DNA of 64,000 nt from Paenibacillus macerans (GCF_900454495.1 NZ_UGSI01000002.1:620001-684000); one strand, 5' to 3'; numbered from the stretch's first letter, positions 42,271 to 51,850 are shown. Program-made: numbers and translations. Notes: generated by a model from the letters alone, not told the origin.

Positions 42271-43632
42271 ATGAAAGTAGCAGTTATCGGATGTACGCAC
42301 GCAGGCACGGCCGCTATCGTCAATATCGCTAAACTATACCCGGAAGCAAACATCACCGTCTACGAACGGAACGACAATATTTCGTTCCTGTCGTGCGGGA
42401 TCGCATTGTACGTCGGCGGTATGGTGAAGGACCCTCAAGGATTGTTTTACTCCTCGCCGGAGCAGCTGGCGGAGCTGGGGGTCCACACGAAAATGCGCCA
42501 TGAGGTGGTGGTGGTCGATACGGACGCCAAAACTCTGCAGGCCCGCAATTTGGTCACCGGCGAAGAGTTCGAGGACACGTTCGACAAGCTGGTCGTGACG
42601 ACCGGATCGTGGCCGATCGTGCCGAAATTCGCGGGCATTGAGCTGGAAAACATTGTGCTTTCGAAAAACTTCAACCATTCCAATACGATTATCGAAAAGG
42701 CCAAACAGGCGCAAAATATCGTCGTCGTAGGCGCCGGTTATATCGGCGTGGAGCTTGTGGAAGCTTTTCAATTGAACGGCAAGCAGGTCACTTTGATCGA
42801 CGCGGAGGAGCGGATTTTGAGCAAATACCTGGATCCGGAGTACACGGACAAAATCGAGCAATCGCTTAGCGAACACGGTATTCGGCTGGCGCTCGGACAG
42901 AAGGTAACCCGCTTTGAGGGCGAGGCAGGCAAGGTAACCCGCGTCGTGACCGATCAGGGTAAATACGACGCCGACATGGTGATCATGTGCATCGGCTTCC
43001 GTCCGAATACCGGGCTGCTTGAAGGCCAAGTAGATATGCTCGACAATGGGGCGATCATCGTCGACGAATATATGCGCACCAGCAAGCCGGACGTTTATGC
43101 GGCTGGCGACAGCTGCGCGGTGTTTTACAACCCGACCGGCAAACACGCCTACATTCCGCTGGCCACGAACGCGGTCCGCATGGGGACGCTGGTCGCCCGC
43201 AATCTGGCGGCGCCAACCGTAAAATACCTTGGCACCCAGGGAACCTCGGGCATCAAGATTTACGAGGACAACATCGCGGCAACCGGTTTGACGGAAGCGG
43301 CCGCCAAGGATGCGGGGCTTGAGGCTGAGGCGGTGCTTATTAACGACAATTACCGGCCTGAATTCATGCCGACCCATGAACAGGTTACGCTAAAGGTCGT
43401 TTTCGAACCGAACACGCGGCGCATCCTGGGCGCGCAAATTATGTCGAAAGCGGATCTGACCCAGTCGATCAACACGATGTCGGTATGCATTCAAAACGGC
43501 ATGAAGATGGAGGAACTGGCTTTTGTCGACTTCTTCTTCCAGCCGCATTACAACAAGCCGTGGAACTTCCTGAACAGCGCCGGCCTTGGCGTGCTGCCGG
43601 AGGTGCCAAGCAAGGAGTCTGTGCACGCTTGA
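42271..43632 (+). CDS. nox: NADH oxidase / CoA-disulfide reductase family flavoprotein
   Basis: 453 residues. FAD site VAVIGCTHAGTAAI, redox-active Cys42 in SFLSCGIALYVGG, NAD site VVVGAGYIGVELVEAF, FAD-ribityl block VYAAGDSCAV and a C-terminal dimerization domain. The single Cys and SFLSCGI pattern fit water-forming NADH oxidases, with CoA-disulfide reductase as the alternative. It would regenerate NAD+ using oxygen. AGGAGG precedes the ATG. Monocistronic with three operators at its promoter. Confidence 0.88.
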   Translation: MKVAVIGCTHAGTAAIVNIAKLYPEANITVYERNDNISFLSCGIALYVGGMVKDPQGLFYSSPEQLAELGVHTKMRHEVVVVDTDAKTLQARNLVTGEEFEDTFDKLVVTTGSWPIVPKFAGIELENIVLSKNFNHSNTIIEKAKQAQNIVVVGAGYIGVELVEAFQLNGKQVTLIDAEERILSKYLDPEYTDKIEQSLSEHGIRLALGQKVTRFEGEAGKVTRVVTDQGKYDADMVIMCIGFRPNTGLLEGQVDMLDNGAIIVDEYMRTSKPDVYAAGDSCAVFYNPTGKHAYIPLATNAVRMGTLVARNLAAPTVKYLGTQGTSGIKIYEDNIAATGLTEAAAKDAGLEAEAVLINDNYRPEFMPTHEQVTLKVVFEPNTRRILGAQIMSKADLTQSINTMSVCIQNGMKMEELAFVDFFFQPHYNKPWNFLNSAGLGVLPEVPSKESVHA

Positions 43633-43825
43633 CGGGGGCAGAAGAAAGCGAGCCATTAATTTAATCTTCGCCGTTTTCGCCGTTATCGCGAAGCGGCCAT
43701 AATCGGCCGACGGAAGAAGCCTAGCGGGATCAACCCCCGGAGCTTCGGATGCCGGCCTTTTTTTGCCATTGGCGGGAAGAAGGGGAGAGGGACACCGGTA
43801 ACGGGAGGAATGCTGGCGGATTAAA

Positions 43826-43888
43826 TGTGAATTTTTTCACCATCCGTGATTTATGTTATTTATTTGGAGGAAGCGGGGACGCTACAAT
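43826..43888 (+). promoter_or_regulatory. Formate/nitrite channel promoter with Fnr/Crp-type site
   Basis: TGTGAATTTTTTCACC (43826-43841) matches TGTGA-N6-TCACA except the last base. A TACAAT -10 lies at 43883-43888, so with a start near 43895 the site centres at about -61, the class I activator position of Crp/Fnr proteins. This suggests anaerobic activation. Confidence 0.6.
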
Positions 43889-43931
43889 AGACTCGGGCAG
43901 TAAAGTGAGACGAATAGAAGGAGACTTGATC

Positions 43932-44777
43932 ATGGCTTACCATAAACCCGCGCAGATTGCCGAAGTGACCGTGGAGAACGGGATAAAAAAGGCGCATAAT
44001 CCGCTGTTGACCGTGCTGATCCTCGGGTTTCTCGGCGGAGCGTTTATCGCTCTCGGTTTTCTGCTGGATATCCGCGTCATCGCCAGCGCCCCGGAGGAGT
44101 GGGGGAGCTTTGCCACATTCATCGGCGCGGCGGTGTTCCCGATCGGCCTTATACTCGTGCTTTTGGCTGGCGGAGAGTTGCTGACGGGGAATATGATGGC
44201 CGTTCCCCTGGCCCGGATGGCGGGGCGGATATCGACCGGCGAAGTGTGCAAAAACCTGGTGCTGATCACATTAAGCAACTTTGTCGGAGCGCTGTTTGTC
44301 GCTTATTTTTTCGGCCATGTCGTCGGATTGACGGCAAGCGGGCCGTATTTGGATAAACTGGTCGATATGGCGGGGCATAAGCTGGACGACAGCTTCCTGC
44401 CGGCGTTTGTTTCCGGGATCGGCTGCAACTGGCTGGTGGCCCTGGCCGTCTGGCTGTCTTACGGGGCCGATAATATGAGCGGCAAAATCCTCGGCATCTG
44501 GTTCCCGACGATGGCGTTTGTCGCCATCGGCTTTCAGCACGTCGTGGCCAATATGTTTCTGATTCCGGCGGCGATTTTCGAAGGGTATTACTCCTGGAGC
44601 GAATATCTCGGCAATTTCGTCCCGGTTTGGCTCGGCAATTTGACCGGCGGCGGGCTGTTCGTGGCCGGGGCGTATTGGACGGCTTATTTGAAGGATAGGG
44701 GAACGAAAGCCGATTCCGGCGCAGGCCAGGGGGCAGGGGCTTCCGTATCCGCTAAGACGGGCAGCAGAACGGCTTAG
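43932..44777 (+). CDS. Formate/nitrite transporter (FocA/NirC family)
   Basis: 281 residues, six membrane helices forming a pentameric anion channel. Helix patterns LGFLGGAFIALGFLLDI, LLAGGELLTGNMMAVPLA and SGIGCNWLVALAVWLSYG are family signatures; the His of GFQHVVANMFLIP matches the central gating His. The C-terminal 30 residues are polar and disordered. AAGGAGA precedes the ATG at 43932. Formate, nitrite or a similar small anion is possible. The molybdoenzyme gene follows 0.5 kb later. Confidence 0.93.
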   Translation: MAYHKPAQIAEVTVENGIKKAHNPLLTVLILGFLGGAFIALGFLLDIRVIASAPEEWGSFATFIGAAVFPIGLILVLLAGGELLTGNMMAVPLARMAGRISTGEVCKNLVLITLSNFVGALFVAYFFGHVVGLTASGPYLDKLVDMAGHKLDDSFLPAFVSGIGCNWLVALAVWLSYGADNMSGKILGIWFPTMAFVAIGFQHVVANMFLIPAAIFEGYYSWSEYLGNFVPVWLGNLTGGGLFVAGAYWTAYLKDRGTKADSGAGQGAGASVSAKTGSRTA

Positions 44778-44779
44778 GA

Positions 44780-44840
44780 TGTAACGGCTTAGGGCGTAAG
44801 GGCTTAAGGCGTGAGATTTAGGGTGTAAGATTTAAGGTGT
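44780..44840 (+). repeat. Degenerate tandem repeat, about 15 bp
   Basis: GTAACGGCTTAGGGC, GTAAGGGCTTAAGGC, GTGAGATTTAGGGT and GTAAGATTTAAGGT follow in series after the channel gene. Confidence 0.6.
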
Positions 44841-44903
44841 ACTCGGAGTAGCTCTATCATTGGCTTGATCCGTATTGGCCGGCATGATCCGTGACGGCAT
44901 GAC

Positions 44904-44947
44904 AGGCCGCTTCTCATTAAGGGTTTGGTGAGGGGCGGCCTTTTTTG
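44904..44947 (+). terminator. Terminator of the formate/nitrite channel gene
   Basis: GGCCGC (44905-44910) pairs with GCGGCC (44935-44940), with an inner CTCA...TGAG stem, then six T residues. Confidence 0.82.
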
Positions 44948-44984
44948 TGTAATTTCATTGGGATAATCCAATTGATTTCGCATA

Positions 44985-45062
44985 AGTCGCGTTATTTGCT
45001 CCAAAAACGTTGATTTCAAATTGTAACGGTTGCCATGGTGCTTATTTCACTGAAATCCGGCG
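44985..45062 (+). repeat. Dispersed repeat 'TAACGGTTGC' family, copy A
   Basis: Bases 45007-45037 are identical to the reverse complement of 61424-61454 over 31 bp, and similarity extends about 20 bp on each side. No gene in 44841-45272. Confidence 0.85.
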
Positions 45063-45187
45063 GACGATAGTTTCGATTCGAAAACCTGAGCTTTTCCGGG
45101 AAATCTCAAAAATATTAGAAATACAAGTCGTCTTGTACATGAGGTAATGTAACGCTAGCGCATTTTAAGCTCTGGTGAATCTGATCT

Positions 45188-45203
45188 ATTGGAAATATCC
45201 AAT
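45188..45203. repeat. ATTGG-N6-CCAAT palindrome, copy 2
   Basis: ATTGGAAATATCCAAT, with CAAGG following; inverted relative to the copy at 51668, which is preceded by GGCTTG. Confidence 0.6.
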
Positions 45204-45272
45204 CAAGGTGTTGCGGCAGTAGACAAAAGCAAAAGCTTTTTTCTACAATAGCTAAGACAGGAGGGGATAGAC

Positions 45273-47342
45273 ATGATCCACGAAGAGAACGGGGTGTTTC
45301 CGGCGGTGTGCCCGCTGGATTGTCCCGATACTTGCGGCTTGCTGCTTCACAAAGAAAACGGAAAAATCGTGAAGGTGACGGGTAATCCCGATCATCCGGT
45401 GACCCAGGGGGCGATTTGCAACAAAGTCCGCAATATGGCGGAGCGGGTCTACCATCCGGAACGGGTGCTCTATCCGCTCAAGCGGGTCGGGGCCAAAGGC
45501 GAAGGGAAATTCGCGCGGATTACCTGGGACGAGGCGGTGGCGGAAATCTCCGGGCGATACAAGGAGCTTATCCGCGAGCATGGGCCGGAATCGATTATGC
45601 CGTACAGCTTTTACGGCAATATGGGGATTCTCAGCGTCGACGGGATGGACCGGCGCTTCTTCCACCGGCTGGGTACGACGCAGCTGCAGCAGGGGATTTG
45701 CAATTCCGCGGGGAACGCGGGCTGGAAATATACGATGGGCTTCGGCGGCGGGACCAGCCCGGAGGAAACGGTAAACGCGAAGCTGATCATTGTTTGGGGC
45801 GGCAATCTCGTCAGCACGAACATGCACCAGGTCGCTTTGATCGAAAAAGCCCGCAAGCAAGGGGCGCAGCTGGTCGTGATCGACGTGCACCGCAACCGCA
45901 CCGGGCAGCGGGCCGACTGGTTTATTCCGCTGTATCCGGGAACGGACAGCGCCTTGGCGCTTGGAATCATGCACGTGCTGTTCGAGCGCGGGCTCGTGAA
46001 CGAAACATTCCTGGAGCGGTATACGATCGGGCACGCCGAGCTGCGCGAGCATGTGAAGCAGTATACACCGGAGCGCGTTTCGGCGATCACCGGCGTGCCG
46101 GCGGAGGACATCGTCAAGCTGGCCGTCTTGTACGGCGAGACTTCGCCGGCTTACATTCACATCGGCAACGGCCTGCAGCACCACGATAACGGCGGCATGA
46201 ACGTGCGTACGATCAGCTGCCTGCCGGCGTTGACCGGCCAGTGGCTTGTGCCCGGCGGCGGTGCGTACAAGTCGAACGGCGCTTACGGGAAAATGAACGC
46301 GGCCGCGCTGGAGCGGCCCGATCTGCGGCCGAACCCGGGCGCCCGCACGGTGAGCATGAACCGGCTTGGCGAAGCGCTGCTGACGCTCGATCCGCCGATC
46401 CGCGCGCTGTTCGTGTATTGCTCCAACCCGGCGGTGGTCGCGCCGGATACCGGGAAGGTGGAGCGGGGCCTCCGGCGGGAGGATCTGTTTACCGTCGTGC
46501 ACGACCTGTTCCTGACGGACACGGCCAAATACGCCGACATCGTGCTGCCGGCGACGTCCTCTTTTGAGAATACGGACTTGTACAGCTCTTATTGGCATCA
46601 TTATGTCCAGCTTCAGGAGCCGGTCATTCCGGCCCGGGGCGAAAGCAAAAGCAACGTCGAGACGTTCAAGCTGCTGGCGGCGGCGATGGGCTTCGAGGAG
46701 GAAGCGTTCCGGGACAGCGAGGAGGATATGATCCGGCAAGCCTTGCAGTTCCCGCACAACCCCTATTTGCAAGGCGTTACACTGGAAAAGCTGCAGGAGC
46801 AGCGCCTCGTCAAGCTGAACATGGAGCACCAGAAGGATTATTTGGACAACTTAAAGACGCCTTCAGGCAAAATCGAACTGTATTCCGCCGCGATGGAGAG
46901 AGCCGGCCTGCCGCCGCTGCCCACTTACGTGCCGCTGCGGGAAGGCTATGACGGCGAACGCCGGCCGGGCGAGGGGGACGCTTACCCGCTGATGTTCATT
47001 TCGCCGCCGAACCACAGCTTCCTGAACTCGACGTTCGGCAACGTGGAGAAGCTGACCGCGCTCGAGAAAAGCCCGCTCCTGCAAATCCATCCGCAGGACG
47101 CGGCGGAGCGCGGCATTGAAGACGGCGACGAGGTAACGGTGTGGAACGACCGCGGCAGCTACCGGGTAAAAACCTCTGTCACCGACAAAATGCTGCCGGG
47201 CATCGTCGTCAGCCAAGGGCTATGGTGGGAGCAGGAAGACGGACGCCGCACGCGGGCCAATGCCCTCACGCCCGACCGGCTTGCCGATCTGGGCGGAGGC
47301 GCGGTGTTTTTTTCCACCGTTGTTAATGTAAAGCGGCAATAG
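45273..47342 (+). CDS. yoaE: Molybdopterin oxidoreductase, YoaE-like
   Basis: 689-residue DMSO-reductase-family enzyme. An N-terminal 4Fe-4S site uses Cys13, Cys17, Cys21 and Cys49 (CPLDCPDTC...C). Then bis-MGD binding blocks IIVWGGNLVSTNMHQ, VIDVHRNRTG, PGTDSALALG, ADIVLPATSSFENTD and a C-terminal MoCo-binding domain (IHPQDAAERGIEDGDEV). No signal peptide, so cytoplasmic. No selenocysteine. AGGAGGGG precedes the ATG. The substrate is unknown; formate-dehydrogenase-like annotations are common. MobA, MoaA and TorD genes 8-12 kb away would supply cofactor and chaperone. Confidence 0.88.
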   Translation: MIHEENGVFPAVCPLDCPDTCGLLLHKENGKIVKVTGNPDHPVTQGAICNKVRNMAERVYHPERVLYPLKRVGAKGEGKFARITWDEAVAEISGRYKELIREHGPESIMPYSFYGNMGILSVDGMDRRFFHRLGTTQLQQGICNSAGNAGWKYTMGFGGGTSPEETVNAKLIIVWGGNLVSTNMHQVALIEKARKQGAQLVVIDVHRNRTGQRADWFIPLYPGTDSALALGIMHVLFERGLVNETFLERYTIGHAELREHVKQYTPERVSAITGVPAEDIVKLAVLYGETSPAYIHIGNGLQHHDNGGMNVRTISCLPALTGQWLVPGGGAYKSNGAYGKMNAAALERPDLRPNPGARTVSMNRLGEALLTLDPPIRALFVYCSNPAVVAPDTGKVERGLRREDLFTVVHDLFLTDTAKYADIVLPATSSFENTDLYSSYWHHYVQLQEPVIPARGESKSNVETFKLLAAAMGFEEEAFRDSEEDMIRQALQFPHNPYLQGVTLEKLQEQRLVKLNMEHQKDYLDNLKTPSGKIELYSAAMERAGLPPLPTYVPLREGYDGERRPGEGDAYPLMFISPPNHSFLNSTFGNVEKLTALEKSPLLQIHPQDAAERGIEDGDEVTVWNDRGSYRVKTSVTDKMLPGIVVSQGLWWEQEDGRRTRANALTPDRLADLGGGAVFFSTVVNVKRQ

Positions 47343-47435
47343 ATGTACTTGCCTGGCTTGCCCTTTTGAGCGATACTATTGTAATCTGGGCAATGTGCAA
47401 CCGGTGCGGATTTTCGCCGTAATCCTAGCGTCGAT

Positions 47436-47466
47436 GGAGAGCCCCTGGGGCTCTCCTTTGTTTTAT
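47436..47466 (+). terminator. Terminator of the molybdoenzyme gene
   Basis: GGAGAGCCC-CTG-GGGCTCTCC followed by TTTGTTTTAT. Confidence 0.88.
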
Positions 47467-47503
47467 ATAGAGAACCGCATGTACAAAAGGGGGGAGTAAC
47501 GGA

Positions 47504-48730
47504 ATGAAGTGGCTGAGTGCTTATCCGCGCGAGGTTAAAGTTTTTTTGGTGGCCAGTCTGATCAATTCAGCCGGCGGCTCTTTAATGTGGCCGCTAATCA
47601 CGATGTTTGTGTTCAAAATATTGGGCAGGTCGGTGACGGACGCCGGTCTGGTCATTCTGGTCATGTCCCTGGGCGGCATCGCCGGCCAGCTGTTGGGCGG
47701 GGCTTTGTATCACCGGCTTGGGGTCACGCGGCTGATTGTGGGCGGGCTTGGCCTGAACGCGTTGTTTTTGCTGCTCCTGCCTTACGGCAGCGGCAACTGG
47801 CATTTGTTTATGCTGCTGATTGCTATGGTCGGCTTTTTTAACGCGATGTCCATGCCGGCGATCCAGGCCTTCATCGGCTTTCGCTTCGCGGAACGGCGGG
47901 GCGAGCTGTTTAACGTCATTTATGTGGCGAACAACATCGGCGTTGCCGTAGGTACGGCGCTCAGCGGGTTTTTGGCGCAGATTTCCTACGATTTGAGCTT
48001 TATTCTGAACGGGCTGACGTCGGCGGCATTTGCGGTTTTTTTCTGGTTTTATTTGAACAAAGTTCAAAAAAGCCAAGGCGAGCTGCATGTGGAAAAACGC
48101 AAAACCGTCGCGGAAGGCCAGAGCGTGTGGACGTTGATGAAGTGTTATCCGGTTTATTTGTTTATGGGCATTGGCTCATTTTTCCTATGGCTGGCCAATT
48201 GCATTTGGAACAACGGCGTATCGCCGTTTACGATCTCCCGGGGGATGCCGGAATGGAACTACAGCGTGCTGTGGACGCTGAACGGGGTGCTGATATTTGT
48301 CGGGCAGCCTTTCGTGCTCTGGATCAAGCGGACCTTCGCCGGCTCGCCGCAAGCGCAGATGACGGCCAGCGCTGTGTTTTATATGCTTGGTTACGTGACC
48401 ATTTTAGGTTTTCACACTTATCCTAGCATGGTGCTGGCGATGGTGCTGACGACGATTGGGGAAATGCTCATATCGCCGGCGATTCCGTCGTTTATTTCCG
48501 ACCAAACGGGCAAAGGCGCTCCTTTTTACCTCGGACTGGTCGGCGGCATGGGGGTTGCGGGCCGGGTGGTCGGGCCTTACGCGATGGGCGTGTTGTTCGA
48601 CTGGAACGGACTGGTCCCGGTGGCCTGGCTGGCGGTGGTGATTGCGGCGCTGGCGATCGGCGCGTTTCTGATCCATGCGTTTATGAACCGGGAAGGCCGG
48701 GAAACGACCGGCATCGCATCGGGAATGTAA
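47504..48730 (+). CDS. Major facilitator transporter (drug:H+ type)
   Basis: 408 residues, about 12 helices. INSAGGSLMWPLITMFVFK in helix 1, loop GALYHRLGVTRLIVGG, and motif C-like NNIGVAVGTALSGFL place it with drug/sugar proton antiporters similar to MdtG or YttB. GGGGGGAG precedes the ATG. Monocistronic. Substrate unknown. Confidence 0.85.
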   Translation: MKWLSAYPREVKVFLVASLINSAGGSLMWPLITMFVFKILGRSVTDAGLVILVMSLGGIAGQLLGGALYHRLGVTRLIVGGLGLNALFLLLLPYGSGNWHLFMLLIAMVGFFNAMSMPAIQAFIGFRFAERRGELFNVIYVANNIGVAVGTALSGFLAQISYDLSFILNGLTSAAFAVFFWFYLNKVQKSQGELHVEKRKTVAEGQSVWTLMKCYPVYLFMGIGSFFLWLANCIWNNGVSPFTISRGMPEWNYSVLWTLNGVLIFVGQPFVLWIKRTFAGSPQAQMTASAVFYMLGYVTILGFHTYPSMVLAMVLTTIGEMLISPAIPSFISDQTGKGAPFYLGLVGGMGVAGRVVGPYAMGVLFDWNGLVPVAWLAVVIAALAIGAFLIHAFMNREGRETTGIASGM

Positions 48731-48815
48731 AGAGTCCCCCGGGCAGGGGGGCAGAAAATTGGCGAAACGTGTAAAATAAAGAAAAAAACGTGGCGGCACA
48801 AAAGGAGGGAAGCGG

Positions 48816-49304
48816 ATGAAAAACGAGGTTTGGACCCGCTTGTCGGAAATGCGCGATGCGCCCACTTTGATGGAGATCGACCGGCTTGTCTGGGATGACC
48901 GGAACACGCCGTCCGAGCGGCTCGTCTGGGATTCGCGCGAGCAATTTTTGCAAAGCTGCCCGCCGGGGAGTCAAATCGTGGCCGGAATCGGCGAGCAAGT
49001 CTGCGGCTACATCGGCTTTAAACCGCCGACGCCGCTGCCGAGCAACGCCCATGTGCTCGAGTTGAACATCGCCATCCATCCGGAATGCCAGCGGATGGGA
49101 ATCGGGCGCGCGTTGATGGAGGCGCTGCTGGCGTTCGCCGCGCAGCGGGGCGTACGCAAATTGTGCCTGCGCGTGCTGGCCAGCAATCCCGGGGCCGTGG
49201 CTTTTTACGAAAGCTGCGGATTTGTGGAGCAGGGACGGCTCATCGGCGAGTTTTTTATAGGTGGACAGTATGTGGACGATATCTTAATGTGGCGCAAGGT
49301 ATAG
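48816..49304 (+). CDS. GNAT-family N-acetyltransferase
   Basis: 162 residues. The acetyl-CoA binding motif A is IAIHPECQRMGIGRALMEALL, and VLASNPGAVAFYESCGFVEQG is motif B. AAAGGAGGG precedes the ATG. Acceptor unknown; it could be a protein N-terminus, polyamine or antibiotic. Confidence 0.88.
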   Translation: MKNEVWTRLSEMRDAPTLMEIDRLVWDDRNTPSERLVWDSREQFLQSCPPGSQIVAGIGEQVCGYIGFKPPTPLPSNAHVLELNIAIHPECQRMGIGRALMEALLAFAAQRGVRKLCLRVLASNPGAVAFYESCGFVEQGRLIGEFFIGGQYVDDILMWRKV

Positions 49305-49392
49305 TGGCGACAGGCGTCTGGAAACCGGAAGCTGCCCCGCGCCCCGGGCGGGTGCTTGGGCAATCTGCTCCGGCACCGGCGGGCAGCGCTTG

Positions 49393-49653
49393 TTACCGCG
49401 GCAGGCGCGGACGAACCTCCAGGGCGTAAATGTCCTCTTCCAAGGTGACCATGCGCTCGTTCAACACCTGGCGGCAGTCGGCCAGCGCCTGATTGTATAC
49501 ATACGGCCCGATGCGGGTCAGGAAAAAATCGAGCACCCCGTCCGCCGCAAGCTCACCCAGCGTTTCGCCGCGTTCCTCCTCGAAAAATTGCTGAATTTGG
49601 GGGATGACCAGGTTTCGCTGCTCTTTTGTCAGATGGATGGGCTTTAAAGGCAT
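49393..49653 (-). CDS. DUF2164 family protein
   Basis: 86 residues. KEQRNLVIPQIQQFFEEERGE and AADGVLDFFLTRIGPYVYNQAL match the DUF2164 pattern. GAAAGGAAG precedes the ATG. Cytoplasmic, function unknown; convergent with the GNAT gene and divergent from glnS. Confidence 0.85.
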   Translation of the reverse strand: MPLKPIHLTKEQRNLVIPQIQQFFEEERGETLGELAADGVLDFFLTRIGPYVYNQALADCRQVLNERMVTLEEDIYALEVRPRLPR

Positions 49654-49831
49654 GGTTATGTCGCTTCCTTTCGAGTAATGACGTGATATTTGCTTTTATC
49701 TTAACAGAAAACAACCGTCAAAACAGGCGAATGCGCCGAGCCATTGAACAATTGCGGAGATATCGGTATATTTAGAAGAAGAAAATCGGGGATAGTATAC
49801 AGATACTTATGAAATGGAAAGGTTGATACCT

Positions 49832-51502
49832 GTGGTAAACAACAGCACCCCTCCCAATTTTATTAAAAACATTATCTCGGAAGATCTGAAAAGCGGCAAA
49901 GTGCAAACCGTGGTGACGCGTTTTCCTCCAGAACCGAACGGTTACTTGCACATCGGACATGCCAAAGCGATCTGGATCAATTTTACCCTGGCCGACGAGT
50001 TCGGGGGACGGACGCATCTGCGGTTCGACGATACGAACCCGGTCAAGGAGGACGTCGAATACGTCAATTCGATCAAGGAAGACGTGAAGTGGCTGGGCTT
50101 CGAATGGGAAGAGCTGCATTTCGCTTCCGACTATTTTGAGGAAATTTACAACCGCGCCGTACTGCTGATCAAAAAGGGCAAGGCTTACGTGGACGATCTC
50201 AGCGCCGAGCAAATCCGCGAGATGCGCGGCACGCTCACGGAGCCGGGGCAAAACAGCCCTTACCGCGACCGTTCGGTGGAGGAGAACCTCGATCTGTTCG
50301 CGCGGATGCGGGCCGGTGAATTCAAGGACGGCGAAAAGGTGCTGCGCGCCAAAATCGACATGGCTTCGCCGAACATCAACCTGCGCGACCCGGTCATTTA
50401 CCGCATCGTGCATGCGTCTCATCACAATACCGGGGACAAATGGTGCATTTATCCGATGTATGCGTTCGCTCATCCGCTGGAGGACGCGATCGAAGGCGTG
50501 ACCCATTCGCTGTGCTCGCTGGAGTTCGAGGATCAGCGTCCGTTCTATGACTGGACGATCGCCGAAACGGAAATGCCGAAGGTGCCGCATCAATACGAGT
50601 TCGGACGGCTGAATCTGCTGCAGACGGTCACGAGCAAGCGGAAGCTGAAAATGCTGGTGGACGAAGGGTATGTGGACGGCTGGGACGATCCGCGCATGCC
50701 GACGATTTCGGGATTGCGCCGCCGCGGGGTGACGCCGGAAGCAATCAAGGCGTTCGTTTACGAAACCGGGATTTCCAAGGCTTACGGCAGCATTGATCCG
50801 AAAACGCTGGAGCACTTCATCCGTGAGGATCTGAAGCTCAGAGCGCCGCGCACGATGGCGGTGCTTGACCCGCTTAAGGTGGTCATTACGAACTACCCGG
50901 AAGGGCAAACCGAAATGCTGGAAGCCGAAAACAACAGTGAAAACCCGGACATGGGCAATCGCCAAATTCCTTTCTCGCGGGAAATTTACATCGAACGCGA
51001 GGACTTTATGGAGAACCCGCCAAGCAAATATTTCCGCTTGTTCCCGGGCAACGAAGTGCGGCTGAAGCATGCGTATTTCATCAAATGCCACGACGTAATT
51101 AAAGACGCGGACGGCAACGTAGTGGAGATACACTGCACGTATGATCCGGAAACGAAAAGCGGCAGCGGGTTTACCGGCCGCAAGGTGAAAGGCACGATCC
51201 ACTGGGTGGATGCAAGCAGCGCGGTACCGGCCGAGTTCCGCCTGTACGAGCCGCTGATCATGGACGAGGAAGCGGATGAGGACACCATCGAGGAGAAGTC
51301 GTTCCTCGATTTGGTTAACCCGAACTCGCTCAAGGTGGTGCAAGGCTATGTCGAGCCGGGCTTGAAGGATGCGAAGCCGCAAGATAAATTCCAGTTTTTC
51401 CGGCATGGCTACTTCAACGTCGATACAAAATATTCGGAGCCGGGCAAGCCGGTGTTCAACCTGATCGTCTCGCTGAAGAGCTCGTTCCAATTGCCGAAGT
51501 AA
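49832..51502 (+). CDS. glnS: Glutaminyl-tRNA synthetase
   Basis: Charges tRNA-Gln directly with glutamine. 556 residues; HIGH motif GYLHIGHAKA, PPEPNG, RFDDTNP and KMSKS-equivalent VTSKRKL are clear, and the C-terminal anticodon-binding beta-barrels are full length. The GTG at 49832 follows AAAGG by 9 nt and gives NNSTPPNFIKNII; the ATG at 49814 overlaps that site. GlnRS is unusual among Firmicutes, most of which use GluRS plus GatCAB. No T-box leader is seen. A strong terminator follows at 51851. Confidence 0.95.
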   Translation: MVNNSTPPNFIKNIISEDLKSGKVQTVVTRFPPEPNGYLHIGHAKAIWINFTLADEFGGRTHLRFDDTNPVKEDVEYVNSIKEDVKWLGFEWEELHFASDYFEEIYNRAVLLIKKGKAYVDDLSAEQIREMRGTLTEPGQNSPYRDRSVEENLDLFARMRAGEFKDGEKVLRAKIDMASPNINLRDPVIYRIVHASHHNTGDKWCIYPMYAFAHPLEDAIEGVTHSLCSLEFEDQRPFYDWTIAETEMPKVPHQYEFGRLNLLQTVTSKRKLKMLVDEGYVDGWDDPRMPTISGLRRRGVTPEAIKAFVYETGISKAYGSIDPKTLEHFIREDLKLRAPRTMAVLDPLKVVITNYPEGQTEMLEAENNSENPDMGNRQIPFSREIYIEREDFMENPPSKYFRLFPGNEVRLKHAYFIKCHDVIKDADGNVVEIHCTYDPETKSGSGFTGRKVKGTIHWVDASSAVPAEFRLYEPLIMDEEADEDTIEEKSFLDLVNPNSLKVVQGYVEPGLKDAKPQDKFQFFRHGYFNVDTKYSEPGKPVFNLIVSLKSSFQLPK

Positions 51503-51616
51503 TGCGGGCGGCAGGGGGCGGTAGGCGGTAACGGGGAAGCCGGGGAACCGGCGTTTCAAGAAATGCTGCGCAGTAGGTTCCTCGCGGCCTGGCGGCCATA
51601 ATCGCACAACGTTCTG

Positions 51617-51804
51617 ATTGGAAACATCCAATGGAACTGGAAGATTAGTGGTGAATACAGCGGCTTGATTGGATATTTCCAATAGGTGGGGCTCAGCAGG
51701 GCGCAAAACGGGCGATATAAGTGAAGTCTATTGGATTTTTTTCAATCGGCGTATCGGTCGTATCGGCTCTAAGGCAGTTTCGGCAATTATTGGATAGTGC
51801 CAAT
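51617..51804. repeat. Cluster of four ATTGG-N-CCAAT palindromes
   Basis: ATTGGAAACATCCAAT (51617), ATTGGATATTTCCAAT (51668), the degenerate ATTGGATTTTTTTCAAT (51730) and ATTGGATAGTGCCAAT (51789), spaced 51, 62 and 59 bp. They lie between glnS and its terminator. The copy at 51668 shares flanks with the one at 39566. Confidence 0.75.
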
Positions 51805-51850
51805 GGAAGCGGCCAACATGCAATTAGTAAATACCGGAATTCAACGAAAA

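Noticed and set aside
49660..49831. T-box riboswitch before glnS
   Set aside because: No T-box sequence, specifier hairpin or terminator in the short leader.
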